NCBI GenBank assembly: GCA_021014325.1
Contig: CM037462.1
Location: 806,001 to 870,000 of the forward strand
From: Plazaster borealis
Lineage: Eukaryota; Echinodermata; Asteroidea; Forcipulatida; Labidiasteridae
Reading direction: 5' to 3'
DNA length: 64,000 bases
Below the pieces are notes generated by a model. That model saw only the letters and a program-made list of their open reading frames with translations. It was not told the origin of the DNA and made no database searches. Within the stretch, counting starts at the first letter, position 1, and every line of letters starts with the position of its first letter. This document shows, piece after piece, positions 1 through 12,735 of the stretch. A program made the position numbers and the translations under genes.

Positions 1-396
1 TTTTACCGAAACGATCGTAGTCTGGGTTCAAGACGCTCTTGTTACTTTCCACCATAACCAAAAGAGGGCGCTATTTCTAGACGATCTGCTATCAACACCA
101 CGGACCGTTTTACTTATAACAATGCTCATTAATCTTGGAATAGTGATTGACAGAGTGAACGTATTCAGGCTCAGATTGATATTAGGGCCCAATGAAGGGG
201 TGGGTCGTCTCATGCACTGGTCGGGACTCCAGCAGATGATTTCACGAAACTTTACGCAACTGCATATGTCCACTTGCGCAACATTTTATTGCGTAAGTTG
301 TGCACCAGTTACTACAAGAAATCTTGCACAAAATAATGGACTTACGAGGTCGCGTTAAGTTTCGTGAAATCGGCTGCAGCTCAGGTACATGTGTTA
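1..396. other. Left-edge intergenic sequence
   Basis: No supported gene. Short overlapping open frames on both strands lack splice context or recognisable protein. The right part runs into a SINE fragment. Confidence 0.5.
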
Positions 397-600
397 TCGG
401 AGTGTGGGTTCGATTCTCGTCCATTTTGTTTCCATGGGCAACACACTTAACTATATCCTCTTTACTTAAGCGTAAAGATGAGTACATGACAGGGTTCAGT
501 AAGTTTTTCTTGCGATGTTTTGGCACGATGTTACATATATGGCAGGAATTGAAGGCATCTGTATAAAACTCCCAAGGGAGTTGAGATGGTTTTAAGAAAT
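397..600 (+). repeat. tRNA-derived SINE, 5'-truncated copy
   Basis: A B-box-like segment (GTGTGGGTTCGATTCTCG) is followed by sequence matching the body and tail of the fuller copy at 6897-7262, including the tail words GGGAGTTGAGATGG and a degraded TTTAAGGAATG. The tRNA-like head is missing or eroded. The copy is diverged, so it is probably old. Confidence 0.6.
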
Positions 601-2390
601 GATTTAAGTGCCAACTAGGGTATGTTCATGGACGATCATTTTTACGAAATTACCAGGTATTATTATTAAATAAACTATATTATGTTTGTATCGTTTTTAT
701 TGTACAACGTATTTTGAATCATAAAACAACTAAAAGGCTGACACTTTAACTAATTATAAAACCTATAATATAACGAAAGAAAACAACAATACGCATAACA
801 AAATATAATATAAGTTATAAGATAGGAGTAAATTTACTGACACTTTCCAGTACTTCGCTGTATTTTGTATGTTCTCTTTTAAATACTCAATTCAGCCATT
901 TGGTTGCAATTTGATTTTTAATAAACCTTTAATGAATGCTTAAATGAATTAAGCACTTGGCTGGAAACAAGTCTATTTCAACTTGTATTTCATCTTTTGT
1001 AATCGTGTATTAATTTTTCTTACCATTCTCGGCTTCCAATGAGAGGTAATCCATTTATAAGAGGGCGCACTCGTATTTTCCACTCAGTGTATACAGAGAA
1101 ACGTGGTAAGAACTTATATCAGACGTTTGTTGAATACCCTTTGCTCAAACTCTTTTGAATTTTTGGATGCAGTGTAACAGTAATTTTTTTAGTCAGCTTG
1201 TGAACAATAACATCTTTGTCAAGCAAGGATTTAGGACATAAAAATTAAAATAACGAGAAGTTCTGTTGACCAATATGATGAATAATGTTACATAACACCG
1301 CGTGGTTCATACTTTCTGGTTCTTATTATTCATAATCTACGAACATTTTTAATTACCAGAGCTAGATGTTTTGATCTGAAATAGTTTAAAATGTATTTAT
1401 TAGAGTTGTTATTATTACAGTACATGTATTTATGTATTTAATTCTTATCTGTATCTAACAAGTTTGAACACAGGGAGAGGCTTCAACCTCAAGATATTTT
1501 ATGAATTTTGTATTATTTTTGTTGTTGTTTTTGTTTTGTCTTGTTGTTTTCCTTTTTCTGTTATTAGTGGAAATTCTAAAGCTACACAGGGGAAAGTGCA
1601 TTGTGTTTCTTTTTTCTTTTTTTTTCTTTTTTTTTTTTTGGGGGGGGGATAAAGTTACTTCGAATCCATCCCGTAGTTTTTTAATTAAACACAAACTTAC
1701 TATTAGAGCTTCTGAAAAGTTCACATCAGTGACCATGTTCCAGTGAAAAAAGAAAGAAAAATAAGTAAACAAATAAATGATAATTATTTATTTCTAGAAG
1801 TTTTATGCATGTTCATATCAATTCCTTTTCTTCCACTTCGCAATCGAAATAACGCGACCACTATTTTTAGACCGTTTTAGACGGATACGGGTGTGTTTTT
1901 TTCTCTGAGCGATTATAGCACCTGTATGAACTTTATACAATAAGTGATCTTCTGGATTGAACCTAAATATAAATTAGCAATGTCAATTTTGTTTTAAGTA
2001 TTGTTAGATACAGTTGTGTATATTTTACAAGCATGAAAACCTGTAAAGTCAATGTGTGAAATTGTTTGTGTGATAAACTATGTTGTAGTGACAAAGTGTA
2101 ATTGTAAATCAGTGAAGTGAACTAAATAGTAATTGAAATGTAATACTTGCTGGCACTTTGTCCCTTTATTGTTTTACTTTTTGAGTTTCGGCCGGCTGGA
2201 TGACATGGTTTCAAGGAAAAGGTGATCAGACTAGCTAGCCTTGCCCAGCCCAGAGCAATAATGATAAGGCTCTCTCTCCAATACGGCTCTGCTCCAGCTC
2301 ACAGCTCTGCTCCAGCTGTTGTGATCACGCCCCCATGCGGGTTGATAATGTCATGTTTTGGCGCCCTCTCTTGTTACCAAAACTTTTAAC
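601..2390. other. AT-rich intergenic region upstream of CCDC152
   Basis: No gene is supported. It contains a T-run followed by a G-run at about 1610-1650, and AT-rich sequence elsewhere. Open frames across the T-run are low complexity. The last 150 bases rise in GC (GCTCTGCTCCAGCT repeats near 2285-2318) and probably belong to the promoter of the following gene. Confidence 0.5.
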
Positions 2391-2498
2391 GAATGACTCA
2401 TGACGACATGAACAACAACAACAACGGAGGGCAACCATCCTTTTAATTCATTTTGATTTGCCGCATTTTGGAGCAATTTTAACCGTTTTGAAGTAGTC
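2391..2498 (+). promoter_or_regulatory. Probable promoter / 5' UTR of the CCDC152 gene
   Basis: The ATG at 2499 opens an exon with a good donor. About 100 bases upstream is a perfect AP-1-type word TGACTCA (2394-2400), followed by GGCAACC, which resembles an RFX half site. No TATA box is evident. Function is inferred from position only; the transcription start cannot be placed. Confidence 0.3.
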
Positions 2499-5400
2499 AT
2501 GGATACAGATTCACTTAGACAGATTAGGCAGGTGAACCTAAATCAGCTTTCCAATGATTTCACGACTTGGTACGGGGTAGGTATACTCATCGTTATGTCA
2601 ATACTGAACATGATTTCAAGATTTCCCTTGTAAGTTGTATTGTCAATGATAAAACTGAATCATTGGTTAAAATATTTTTAAAAGCTAGTAGAAAACTAGA
2701 ACGGTGTTTTGTAGTACTTTTGAGCCTACAAAAATTATCCAGTTAATAACATATTTTACTGTTGACTGTTGATGAAGTACTTGTTGATGAAAAGTAAGTA
2801 GTTATTTTCACTTTGACATAGAATAAATGAAAACATAATAAATAAATAAATAAAAACATAATATAAAAAAAATAAATAAAAATAAAATACATTAACGTAA
2901 TACGCGATGGGAGGATCACTTTCTTTCCAAATATTATCATTTCAGAAATATCAGGATTTAGTTCTCCAGAACTACACGTTACAGGAGGAAATTCTGGCAC
3001 TGACCAGCCAAGCGAAGTTGGATAAGAAGACCGAGAAAACCTCACAAGATGGTGAGTATTAGGTGAAGCGGTACAGCGGGAGGAACACCAGTATTTGGGT
3101 TATAAATCAGAGTGTGGGTTCGAATCCTGGCCATGACACTTGTGTCCTTGTTGAGCAAGACACTTGGGCCTACCTAATTGCTTCTCTTCACTCGGGGGTA
3201 AATGGATGGGTACCTGTGACTGTAAGGTCAGAGCAGAGATGGTCTGTGATTGATTTAGCTTGGTGCGCTACATACATGACACATTTGGCAGCACAGGCTG
3301 TATACTCACAAGGGAGCTGAGATGGTTTAAGGAATGTTGACTGTTGACTGTTGAATGTTGAATAATGTTCAGGTATCATGATTGTCAAAACTGACCAATA
3401 CCTGCCTCACATGAGTGTCTCTTAAAACAAGTTTACAAAGTAAAAAATACTGTGTGAAAAAATCATGATCATGTTTGAACAAACATAATAATATAATCAA
3501 CAGTATAAAGCGCCCGAATCATGCAGGCATGCTCAAGGATGCTGAACACAGGTGTACAAAGAAAATGGCACTGGTTATTAAAAGCTAAATGAATAAATGT
3601 CTAACTTATTTTGCAGAGTTGAAGCAGCTGCATGAGATTGTATCCAGTCTTCAGGACAGTGTGACCAAGAAATGCGATCTAGAAGGTCAATAATTGCCCG
3701 TTTGTTCTTAGGCAATTGCTTGTAATAATCAACTTAGAATTGTCAAATTACTACCTAAAAATAATGTAAAGTTTTTACAAGAAATATTTTCATTCGATTA
3801 GGCCCCCCCCCCTACTTTTACAAAAATTTAGTTATTAATCGTCACAAGTCCAATTTTGTGTAATAAGATACTTTTTCTTTCCTTAAAAACAACAATTTTT
3901 TTCTTGAATACAAGAGAATCGGAGTGAATTACCAAAATGTTTTTCAAGAATTGTTTTACTAAAAATTATGACCAAAAATAATTAGCAATGCTTGTACAGG
4001 TAGTATTGTGATGATTAGGCCTACAGTTTGGGCTCATAATGATTATGTTAGGGCAGGTGGTGGGAGAACCCTGCTCAGATCTCTTGCACCCCCCCCCCAC
4101 CACCACCACCTAATGAGATAAAACACAATGAATGGTTTGATACACCAAAAAGAACTCCCCCGTTTGTTTCTTTTCCACCGGAAATTGCTTGTACTCCAAA
4201 AAAGAAAATGTAATTGTTGCCACTAGTGAGGAAACATGAACTAAACCACTGATTTCTTCATTGACAGATGAGAACAAAGAACTCAAGGAAACAATCAAGA
4301 AACTTGAAGAGGACATCGATGCTGTGAAAGAGGTAGATTTGTATTGCCTTGTTCACTCCCATCAAAGTCTTCTCTTTCCTTGAAGAGGATGTATACTCGG
4401 ACGGCAAATAGAGACCAATATTGATGACACCTCACCCACTATCAATGCCAGTACATGGAATCAAAATAATCAACTGACCCTTTGCACAAATGTCACCTGC
4501 AGCTACTTGACCAAACTCGCCATTTTGGGATAATTGCACGTACAATTATGGGAAGCATAAAAAAGACACGTATCCTAAACTGCACACTACAACACGAAGG
4601 GTCATCGACTCCCAAAATGGCACAACCAAGAATATTGTGGTGACGATGTTGTCAGGTGAATTGGGTCAAAAAACTTCACTGACTTCTATTGATCAGGAAA
4701 ATCACTATCTAGAGGCCAAACCTTCACATTCTTTGTAGAAATGTATAGTCATAAGAAATCCCTCTTTCTTCCTCGGTGAATGAGAGACTTGTGCCCTATG
4801 TCTGATCTAACTTTCCTGCCACATGTGTATGAAAAATGTCAGACTTTAGTCCGAAATGTTAACAATGATTTAGTATTGACCACAGAGGTAGACATAGACT
4901 GACATTGGTCATTATATTATTATCTTGGCTAAAGACACCATGAGAGCCTTATCATTTCCACCCTATAGCCAGGTTCCCTGTATTCACGTTGACTGTATTG
5001 TAATTCCTCATTAATGAAAAGGGAACCGACCATTTCCCCATGCCTGTCTTTGATGGATAATGGATCGAAGAAAAACAAGAACTGTATACACTGATGACAG
5101 TCTATGTTAAGAAAATGGTTTATTTATCAAAATCATTGCAGTACCAGCTGTTAAAATATTGGATTCGAACTGCCTCAAGCTACAATACAAGCTGGATGGT
5201 TTAGTGGTAAGACATCTGCTCTAGAATGTCAAAGGTCGTGGGTTCGAATCCCACTCGAGTAATATGCCTGTGGATTTTTCACAGAACTCAGGTAAAACAC
5301 TGAGTTTACAGTGCTTTACACACATCGGTGTACGGGTGGTAAAACCAAATAATATTTCTCTTTTCCCCGATGCAAATTTAACATCTACCAAAAGAAAATG

Positions 5401-8361
5401 GCTTATTAAGAAAACTGTACTGAAATAGTTCTATCACTTATTCTACTTCCGATCTTTAGGAAGGTAAACAAGCCATCATTACAGCAGAGAGACAACTAGA
5501 AGAAGCCCACGCTGATCAAACATCCCAGATAAAGGAAACCCATCAACAGGCCATTATGCTCAGTAAGATCATTAACTGAAAACAATCTTTGAAATCTCTA
5601 TACCCATAGTAAATTAACTTAGTGGAGACGGTCACTTTACAGCACAAGTCATTTGATTAGTGTGGATAGGTATCAACAAGCTTGTGTTTTACATGATTTT
5701 CTTGTTGTGATCTTTTATTGAAAGTGAATATTATCATCATCATAAGTAAACATCAACTCATCAAAGTCACTCAAATTATTGTGACAACCATCGTCATATG
5801 GCTAGATGGTCACTCATTATTTATGCCAATCACTATGGAGCTGACAGTTATGCCTTATTGAGCTATCTCATCTGATAAATGTTGTTTTAAGACAAACATT
5901 TGTGATGCGATCAAGCTAAATGAGTCGGAAATATCAGTATGGAGAAACAAGCCAAAACAGGCCAACAAGGGTGAAATTTTCAAAAATACTGTTTTTGTAA
6001 ATTTAAATGCCAAAATAAATCTTATTGTATATTGGCAACTTCCTTCCTGATAAATAACATCAAAAAGGTGTTAAAATTAGCATTGAAAGAAAAAGTGCCG
6101 ATGTAGTTTCAATAAGCAACTCGACTTTAAACCCACTTTTCTCTGTTTTATTCTCTCGCATCTCTTGGTGTTTCTACTTTCACAACTTTTGAACCAAAGG
6201 TGGTATCAACATGGGGTTTTAACAGTATTAAAGCATAGATTATGCTCTTTTCAAAGCATAACAAAATGAAAAATGACCTGGGTTTACAAACGACTCATTT
6301 TGCTTGATCGCATCACATTTTGTCTTCATCTCTTATAAATTGTTGATTTCTCCTCCCTGCAGAAGAGGAAGAGCTCAGAGTTCTTGAGAAGGAAGTACAA
6401 GTAAAGTCAGCTGAGAACAAACAACTTCAGAAGCAATTTGCCGAAGCCGAGAAGAACCACCAGACAGGGATTGTCAAGTTGAGATTGGAGGTATGGAGGA
6501 ATCGGTTTGACAAAGAGATTGTAATAAAAATAATAATAATAATTATTACAAATGTGTAAAGTGTCATCTATCTACGACCAAACATATTCACTGGAAGAAA
6601 AAAAAAAAAATTTAAGGCATTGAAAAAAAAATTTTTGAAGAAAAGCAAAAAACTGCAAGATACTTGGATAATCAAAGTATACAGGGGATGAAATTAATTT
6701 TTAAGAGCACATTAAAGAGAGAGTTGCACACTAAAAAAACCAAGAGAACAAACACAGTGTATAGAGTCTACAATGCTGAACAAATGTGTTTTAAGCATGC
6801 TTCGCAACTTGTATAAGGTCAGAGAAGTTCCTTGAGATACGGTTGTGTCTTGACATTCATAGTTTTCCATTTGAGCCATATCATTTTGAATATAGGGTGT
6901 CGTGGCCGAGCGGATAAGAGCACCGAACTCAAGCTACGGTGTTTCTGTTCAGCAGAGTGTGGGTTCGAGTCCCGGTCGTGACACTTGTGTCCTTGAGCAA
7001 GAGACTTAACTATAATTGCTTCTCTCCACCCAGGGGTAAATGGGTACCTGTGAGGGCAGAGATGGTTCTTGTGATTGATTTAGCTTAGTGCGCTATATAC
7101 TTGGCAGCACAGGCTGTACACTCCCCAGGGAGCTGAGATGGTTTAAGGAATGAAATGTAAATGGCCCAGTGACCAGGGGTAATAATGTTGGAAGCGCTTT
7201 GAGACGCCCTTCGGGAGTGAAAAGCGCTATATAAAAACAGGTCATTATTATTATTATAATGATTACTCTGGTTCTTTACCACTCACTTTAAGATTCTTGT
7301 TTTGTTTTTTCCTTTTGTTATTTGACGTCTTCCCAGTACGATGCCAAGCTGTTAAAACTACAGAGTGCCAGTACAAGAACCATCCATCGAAATGAAAAAC
7401 CAGCTTCTGTCAGTAGCCATATCTTCAGAGAGGTAAGACGGCATCACTTGGTCTTAATTTAGTGCAATAGTTAACTTAGCTCCATCTTGGCTCAAATATT
7501 TTCCTTTTTAACATTTTGGGCCTGCAGAGCATCTTTTGTTTTGTATCATTTGTATATTGTTATGTAATTTTTGAGGAGGCAAGCACCTCCACAACCAATG
7601 AGATAACCAGAGGTATCCTCCCCCCTCCCCCCCCTCCCCCGCTGAGAACTCTTGCCCCACCCTCTTGCTCCCCCGTGCCATGAGATCAAAAAAATGCACA
7701 AATGAATGGTTTGATACATTAAATAACCCCCCTCTCCCCCAAATAAATAAATAAAATAAAATAAATAACTAAATCAATTTACACAAATAAAAAAGTAAAA
7801 CAAAATCATTGCCCCTCCCCCAAAAATAAAAATAAATAACAAATATCTGGTAACACCACTGTGTTCCTTTGTCAACAAGAATGAAAAAGGAAACCTTACG
7901 TATATCATTTTGATGACTTTTAGCTAAAACCTGTTATATTCCTCCCTCACCCCCCCCCCACCACCACCACTAATTATAACCTAACCCCTAGAAACCCATA
8001 ACCATGCTGCACCCCAGGACCAGGGAGTGCTGAATTGACGCAATGTCCTAAGTAGTAAAATGGTTCTCTTATTTATTTTTAGTTTCAGGAAATCCTATGA
8101 CTAACTCGATTTTCATTTTTGTACAATCACACCTCTGAAAAAATCATGAGCTACACCCATCGGGTTAGAATCAGGTTAGAACAATTACTATCTCAGTTTA
8201 TTAATTGTGTTCTTCTACTCTATCCCACTCCATCTTAGAAAATGTTGAATGCCCAGGCAGCTTCAGAGAGGGAGGTTGCGCATCTCAAACAAACTGTCAG
8301 TGACTTAAAGAGAAAGCTTGGCCAACACTCGTCGGCAACAGGCGGTAAACGCAAACTCTAA
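2499..8361 (+). CDS. CCDC152: Coiled-coil protein, CCDC152 orthologue (8 exons)
   Basis: Coding exons: 2499-2576, 2946-3051, 3617-3685, 4268-4332, 5460-5562, 6363-6490, 7337-7432, 8239-8361. All junctions are GT-AG, phases agree, and the total is 255 codons plus stop. The product is nearly all charged heptad-like coiled coil (segments such as DENKELKETIKKLEEDIDAV and KEEELRVLEKEVQVKSAE). Three spots match vertebrate CCDC152 as I recall it: the start (VNLNQLSNDF), KLRLEYDAKLLKLQS across the exon 6/7 junction, and a basic last word KRKL. Length is also close to the human 254 residues. No enzymatic motif is present and no molecular function is known to me. In human the gene lies opposite SELENOP; no selenoprotein P-like sequence is seen here. 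SINEs occupy introns 2, 4 and 6. Orthology is likely but rests on recalled similarity. Confidence 0.82.
3095..3345 (+). repeat. tRNA-derived SINE copy in CCDC152 intron 2
   Basis: Contains the B box (GTGTGGGTTCGAATCC), the body words GACACTTG...GAGCAAGACACTT and GGGGGTAAATGG, and the tail GGGAGCTGAGATGGTTTAAG, aligning with 6897-7262. The tRNA-like 5' head is incomplete. The ATG-initiated open frames inside it are SINE sequence, not genes. Confidence 0.75.
5193..5375 (+). repeat. Second tRNA-like SINE in CCDC152 intron 4
   Basis: GGATGGTTTAGTGGTAAGAC resembles a pol III A box, and GTGGGTTCGAATCCCAC forms a perfect T-stem/B box. The acceptor arm does not pair, so this is not a functional tRNA. 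The following ~100 bases do not match the GGCCGAGCGG SINE family, so it is probably a different SINE. Confidence 0.5.
6897..7262 (+). repeat. Full-length tRNA-Leu-like SINE in CCDC152 intron 6
   Basis: The head reads GTGTCGTGGCCGAGCGGATA, with a CACCG/CGGTG anticodon-like stem, a long variable region and GTGGGTTCGAGTCCCG, i.e. a class II (Leu/Ser type) tRNA relic. A shared body follows (GAGCAAGAGACTTAACTATA, GGGGTAAATGGGTACCTG, GGGAGCTGAGATGG). It ends in an L2/CR1-like tail, AAGCGCTATATAAAAACAGG plus ATT repeats. This is the best copy of the family, which recurs at 397, 3095, 23436, 51937 and 55985. The tail suggests mobilisation by a LINE with the same 3' end (inference). Confidence 0.82.
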
Positions 8362-8389
8362 CACTCAAGCACTGGATTGGTCAGCACTG

Positions 8390-8881
8390 GTAAACTGATT
8401 ATGCTTTACATTGGATCAGGCATACCACCATAATCAGAGTCCAACAGTTTGGGTGTTGAGTTACTGAATGGTGTTGGACTGAGGACTGCACTAGTAAACT
8501 GATTATGCTTTACATGGGATCAGGCATACCACCATAATCAGAGTCCAACAGTTTGGGTGTTGAGTTACTGAATGGTGTTGGACTGAGGACTGCACTAGTA
8601 AACTGATTATGCTTTACATGGGATCAGGCATACCACCATAATCAGAGTCCAACAGTTTGGGTGTTGAGTTACTGAATGGTGTTGGACTGAGGACTGCACT
8701 AGTAAACTGATTATGCTTTACATGGGATCAGGCATACCACCATAATCAGAATTCAACAGTTTGGGTGTTGAGTTACTGAATGGTGTTAGACTGAGGACTG
8801 TACTAGTAAACTGATTATGCTTTACATGGGACCAGGCATACCACTGTTATCAGAGTCCAACAATTTGGGTGTTGAGTTTAC
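8390..8881 (+). repeat. 104-bp tandem repeat array 1
   Basis: About 4.7 copies of a 104-bp unit starting GTAAACTGATTATGCTTTAC; unit starts are at 8390, 8494, 8598, 8702 and 8806. The central copies are nearly identical and the last is decayed. Within a unit, CTGATTATG and CATAATCAG form an inverted pair. The array starts 29 bases after the CCDC152 stop codon, so it may be transcribed in its 3' UTR. The same unit recurs at 11392-11930. Confidence 0.93.
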
Positions 8882-10382
8882 AGCTGATGGATTTTGTTAG
8901 AGTGAGAAATGATCCTATTAAATCTTATTCAAACTCTTATTCAAACACATGTGGGGACTGTTCAGTTACATATATTCTATACATAAGTGCGAGATATTTC
9001 CACTGTACCAGTATCCAGACTTGTTCTCTTGGCCCCTAAGCATGGGAGGAGGAAACGTGGATGACCTGCATATACCTACACCGACATACTTAATATGGAC
9101 AGATTTCAAGTCAGCAATTGGGGACAAAAAGGCATGGAAAACCATCGTGATTTGATGCCCTCACTCGACTTAAGTAAGCAAGCAAGCAAGCAAGCATTTC
9201 CACCGTCAGCCACAGACACACACGGACACATTTGTCGACCCTGTCAATCAAGGACTTCTCTTTGTTCTCTCATTGTTTGGACTTGGCTTTTTTTTGGGGG
9301 GGATGTCCCTGGGTAGTTTTACACATGGAAGGGAACCGAGGATGTCCTCACTCTGTCAAAATACCTGGATTCTTTTGTTTAAGTCCTAAGTCTCATAAGT
9401 AGACATCCCCCACTCCACACGAACCTGCTCCAACCAATGCCAAAAGCCCGTAGGAAATGCATGGAGATGGTTATTTTTTTTCTTAGGTTATTTTGTTAGA
9501 AAAACATAATCTTAAACCAACTTGAATAGTTTCCAAATTAATAATATTTGATTTTACACAATTATTCAAACAAAAGACACAAAAGACTGAAACTGATTAT
9601 ATCGCACAAAATCAAGTAAAATATATTAGTTTAATGGAAGGGAAAAAATAATTTACATCACACGAAGTCTGAATCCAATCTTTCAAATCAAAAGCAATCA
9701 ATAAATTAAACGGGTGAAAACTAATAAAGTAATCCAAGTTATTCTAAGGAAATTTCGTAAAAAATTATTTGTGAAGATGAAAGATTTAAAGTTTGAGTTA
9801 AATACAAACATATGCCTCAAAGAGTTACAATACATTATAGTAAACATTTTACCATCCTTTTTGTAAACCCAATAACAATTAAGCACTTAAAAACACTGCA
9901 TTTGAAGTGCTATTTTATAAAATTAAAATGTTAACTATTAGTGGTATAACTATTAATTACAGCAATATATTGTTTGTAAAGCTGAAAAAGTTAAGACCTG
10001 CTGAAACTTCCTGCTGTCAGAGATAAATTAAAAAAATGAAAAATTTAGCCCCATCAATTTGAGGTCAATTTCATATGCACAATGTTTTTTCCGCCATTAC
10101 TGAGATGCATTTCAGCTATGTACCCATACCATGCTACCATTTTGTATGTTGTCGTTGCATCAACATCAATCATTGGTCAGAAATGCCTGCCATGTGTGAA
10201 ATTAACACTGGATGCATTTCCATCCCAAATGGCGCAAAACACCAGTATATGGTTATCCAAAAGAATTGGTCCACATATGTACATGTACAGTCAGGGCCAG
10301 GTTCGCAAAGAGGGACCATTTTTGTTGACTGGAGGCCGATATTGCCTGGTACCCAACACACCTTCTTGAGCATGAGTAGCAC
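8882..10382. other. Intergenic region without a supported gene
   Basis: Mostly AT-rich. Holds a short AAGC run at about 9170-9196 and a G-run near 9296-9302. No ORF with coding character, splice context or recognisable protein is seen. Confidence 0.5.
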
Positions 10383-10748
10383 TTAAAGGCACTGAACACG
10401 TTTGGAAATTGTCAAAGACCAGTGTTCTCACTTGGTGTATTCCCAACATATGCATAAAATAACAAGCCTGTGAAAATTTGGGCTCAATTGGTCATCGAAA
10501 ATGATGAAAGAAAAAACGCCCTTGTTGTACAAATTTGTGTGCTTTCAGATTAGGAATAAAAACGTCTTGCAAGAAGTTTTTATTATTTTAGTGAGAAATT
10601 ACCTCTTTCTCAAAAACTACATTACTTCAGAGGGAGTCGTTTCCTACAATATTTTATACTATCAACACCCCTCCGTTGCTTGTTACCAAGTAAGTTTTTA
10701 TGCTAATATTTGTTTTGAGTCATTACCAAACATGTACAATACCTTTAA
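10383..10748. mobile_element. TTAA-flanked MITE, family A, copy 1
   Basis: Bounded by TTAAAGGCACTGAACACG and ATACCTTTAA. Its termini are imperfect inverted repeats (AGG.A..G.ACACGTTTGG type). The interior AACTTCTTGCAAGAAGTT-type hairpin (here eroded) and GAGGGAGTCGTTTCCTACAA are shared with the copies at 30933, 35052, 53408 and 56087. No transposase is present, so it is non-autonomous. Confidence 0.85.
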
Positions 10749-11391
10749 CATTGAACACTAGTCGACAAATGATCCTTGTTGGAACTTGGCCAAGGTTGAT
10801 ATGAAGTAAAAAGTTGAATAAATAAATTCTTGATGTCATCTTTCATTAAAGTAGCAACTCAAATTGAAATTAAGGGTTTGCAATCATTTGTTTCAAAAAG
10901 TGAGCACCAAGTTGAAGTTCAGCAACTGTATTACATGGTAAATTGATTTTAAATACACCGTTTCTAAATAAAAAAGGACAGTAGTCTTCCTTTCTTCCCT
11001 GAAATAAAATGGTAACTAGTTTCAGATCAAAACCTACAGCTCACAATGTGTTTCGTGGCACTCTCATATATTTGTAAATCTTTAAATATACTTTTAAAGA
11101 ATTATTTTTATGGGCACAGAGCAAACACCAAGGGCGTGTGAAGATCAGTTCCTTCCCCTAAAGGCCTATATTTGATGATAGTTAGATTGCATATAAAGGC
11201 ACCTGAATTTAATAAAAATATAGTCATCTTTAACAAATTTGATATAATTTGCAATTTCTTAATGAATAAAACAAACCGTCACTTCAAATACACAAGTGTC
11301 TTTTGTAATTAAAAATCAAATGAAAATTAAACCTAAAAAAATCTAGAGAATTATTGTATAAATTACTATTTGATAAAATGTACTTGTTACC

Positions 11392-11930
11392 ACCATAATC
11401 AGAGTCCAACAATTTGGGTGTTGAGTTACTGAATGGTATTGGACTGAGGACTGCACTAGTAAACTGATTATGCTTTACATGGGATCAGGTATACTACCAT
11501 AATCAGAGTCCAACAGTTTGGGTGTTGAGTTACTGTATGGTGTTGGACTGAGGACTGCACTAGTAAACTGATTATGCTTTACATGGGATCATCATACATA
11601 TCATCATAGAGAGTCCAACAGTTTGGGTGTTGAGTTACTGAATGTGTTGAGGACTGCTGACTGAGTAGTAAACTGATTTTTTGCTTTACATCAGGGGCAT
11701 ACCACCAACATCCAGTCCAAAAGTTTTGGTGTTGAGTTACTGAATTGTGTTGGACTGAGGACTGCACTAGTAAAACTTATGCTTTACATGGGATCAGGCA
11801 TACCACCATAATCAGAGTCCAACAGTTTGGGTGTTGAGTTACTGAATGGTGTTGGACTGAGGACTGCACTAGTAACCTGATTATGCTTTACATGGGACCA
11901 GGCATACCACCATAATCAGAGTCAAAACAA
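11392..11930 (+). repeat. 104-bp tandem repeat array 2 (degenerate)
   Basis: About five copies of the unit found at 8390-8881, with more indels in the middle (about 11590-11780, where several are shortened) and cleaner copies at the edges. It ends in CATAATCAGAGTC. The two arrays have the same orientation and are about 2.5 kb apart. Confidence 0.88.
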
Positions 11931-12329
11931 ATAAGAAGTACAAGTTCATTCAGAAGGAAGCAGTACAAGTTCCTTAAAGTTCTTTCAGAACTAAGCCAAA
12001 CTTGTTCTTATCAAAACTAAAAACTACTCAGAGAAGGTAGACAAACTCATGCTGTTTGATATCGATGTCAATATCGATACCTATACTGATACCATATCAA
12101 TACTTGACCATGCAAAGCCTCAGAACTTTACAAGATAACATGCAATCAGATGATCAACAAAATCTAATACACTGCATACAAAATGCACCATTGACAGGAC
12201 TTTTCATCGGCATTTGTACAAACTTTGAACATTATCTATAAACTCCTCTCTAGTACAACAACCTGTAAAACACAACCACTGGTCCGCAAATTATGGCGTC
12301 GTTTGACCTTTAACCTCTGACATCAGAGA

Positions 12330-12735
12330 TGGGTCATGAACATGATGTGACCGATCACATGATGTGACCGATCACATGATGTGACCGATCACATGATGTG
12401 ACCGATCACATGATGTGACCAATCACATGTGACCGATCACATGATGTGACCGATCACATGATGTGACCAATCACATGATGTGACCAATCACATGATGATG
12501 TAACCAATCACATGATGTGACCAATCACATGATGTGACCGATCACATGATGTGACCGATCACATGATGTAACCAATCACATGATGTGACCAATCACATGA
12601 TATGACCGATCACATGATGTGACCGATCACATGATGTGACCAATCACATGATGTGACCAATCACATGATGTGACCAATCACATGATGTGACCAATCACAT
12701 GATGTGACCGTCACATGATGTGACAAATCAATGAA
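12330..12735. repeat. 17-bp minisatellite (ACATGATGTGACCGATC)
   Basis: Roughly 23 tandem copies of a 17-bp unit with two main variants, ...GACCGATC and ...GACCAATC, plus occasional insertions (CACATGATGATG) and deletions. Each unit junction contains CACATGATGTG, a perfect palindrome around one base. It lies about 1.7 kb beyond the 3' end of the TLCD4 gene. Confidence 0.93.

Noticed and set aside
3090..3390. Short protein genes at 3063 and 3188
   Set aside because: Both are SINE sequence inside CCDC152 intron 2.
5193..5265. tRNA gene
   Set aside because: A and B boxes and a good T-stem are present, but the acceptor arm does not pair and the anticodon arm is irregular; treated as a SINE head.
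6898..6985. tRNA-Leu gene
   Set aside because: Class II tRNA-like fold, but it is followed by a conserved non-tRNA body and tail and is repeated at five other places.
10501..10761. 86-codon ORF repeated at 31027 and 56173
   Set aside because: All lie within family A MITE copies; similarity reflects the element, not a protein.
12330..12735. CRISPR array
   Set aside because: Period is 17 bp with no spacers and the genome is eukaryotic; it is a minisatellite.
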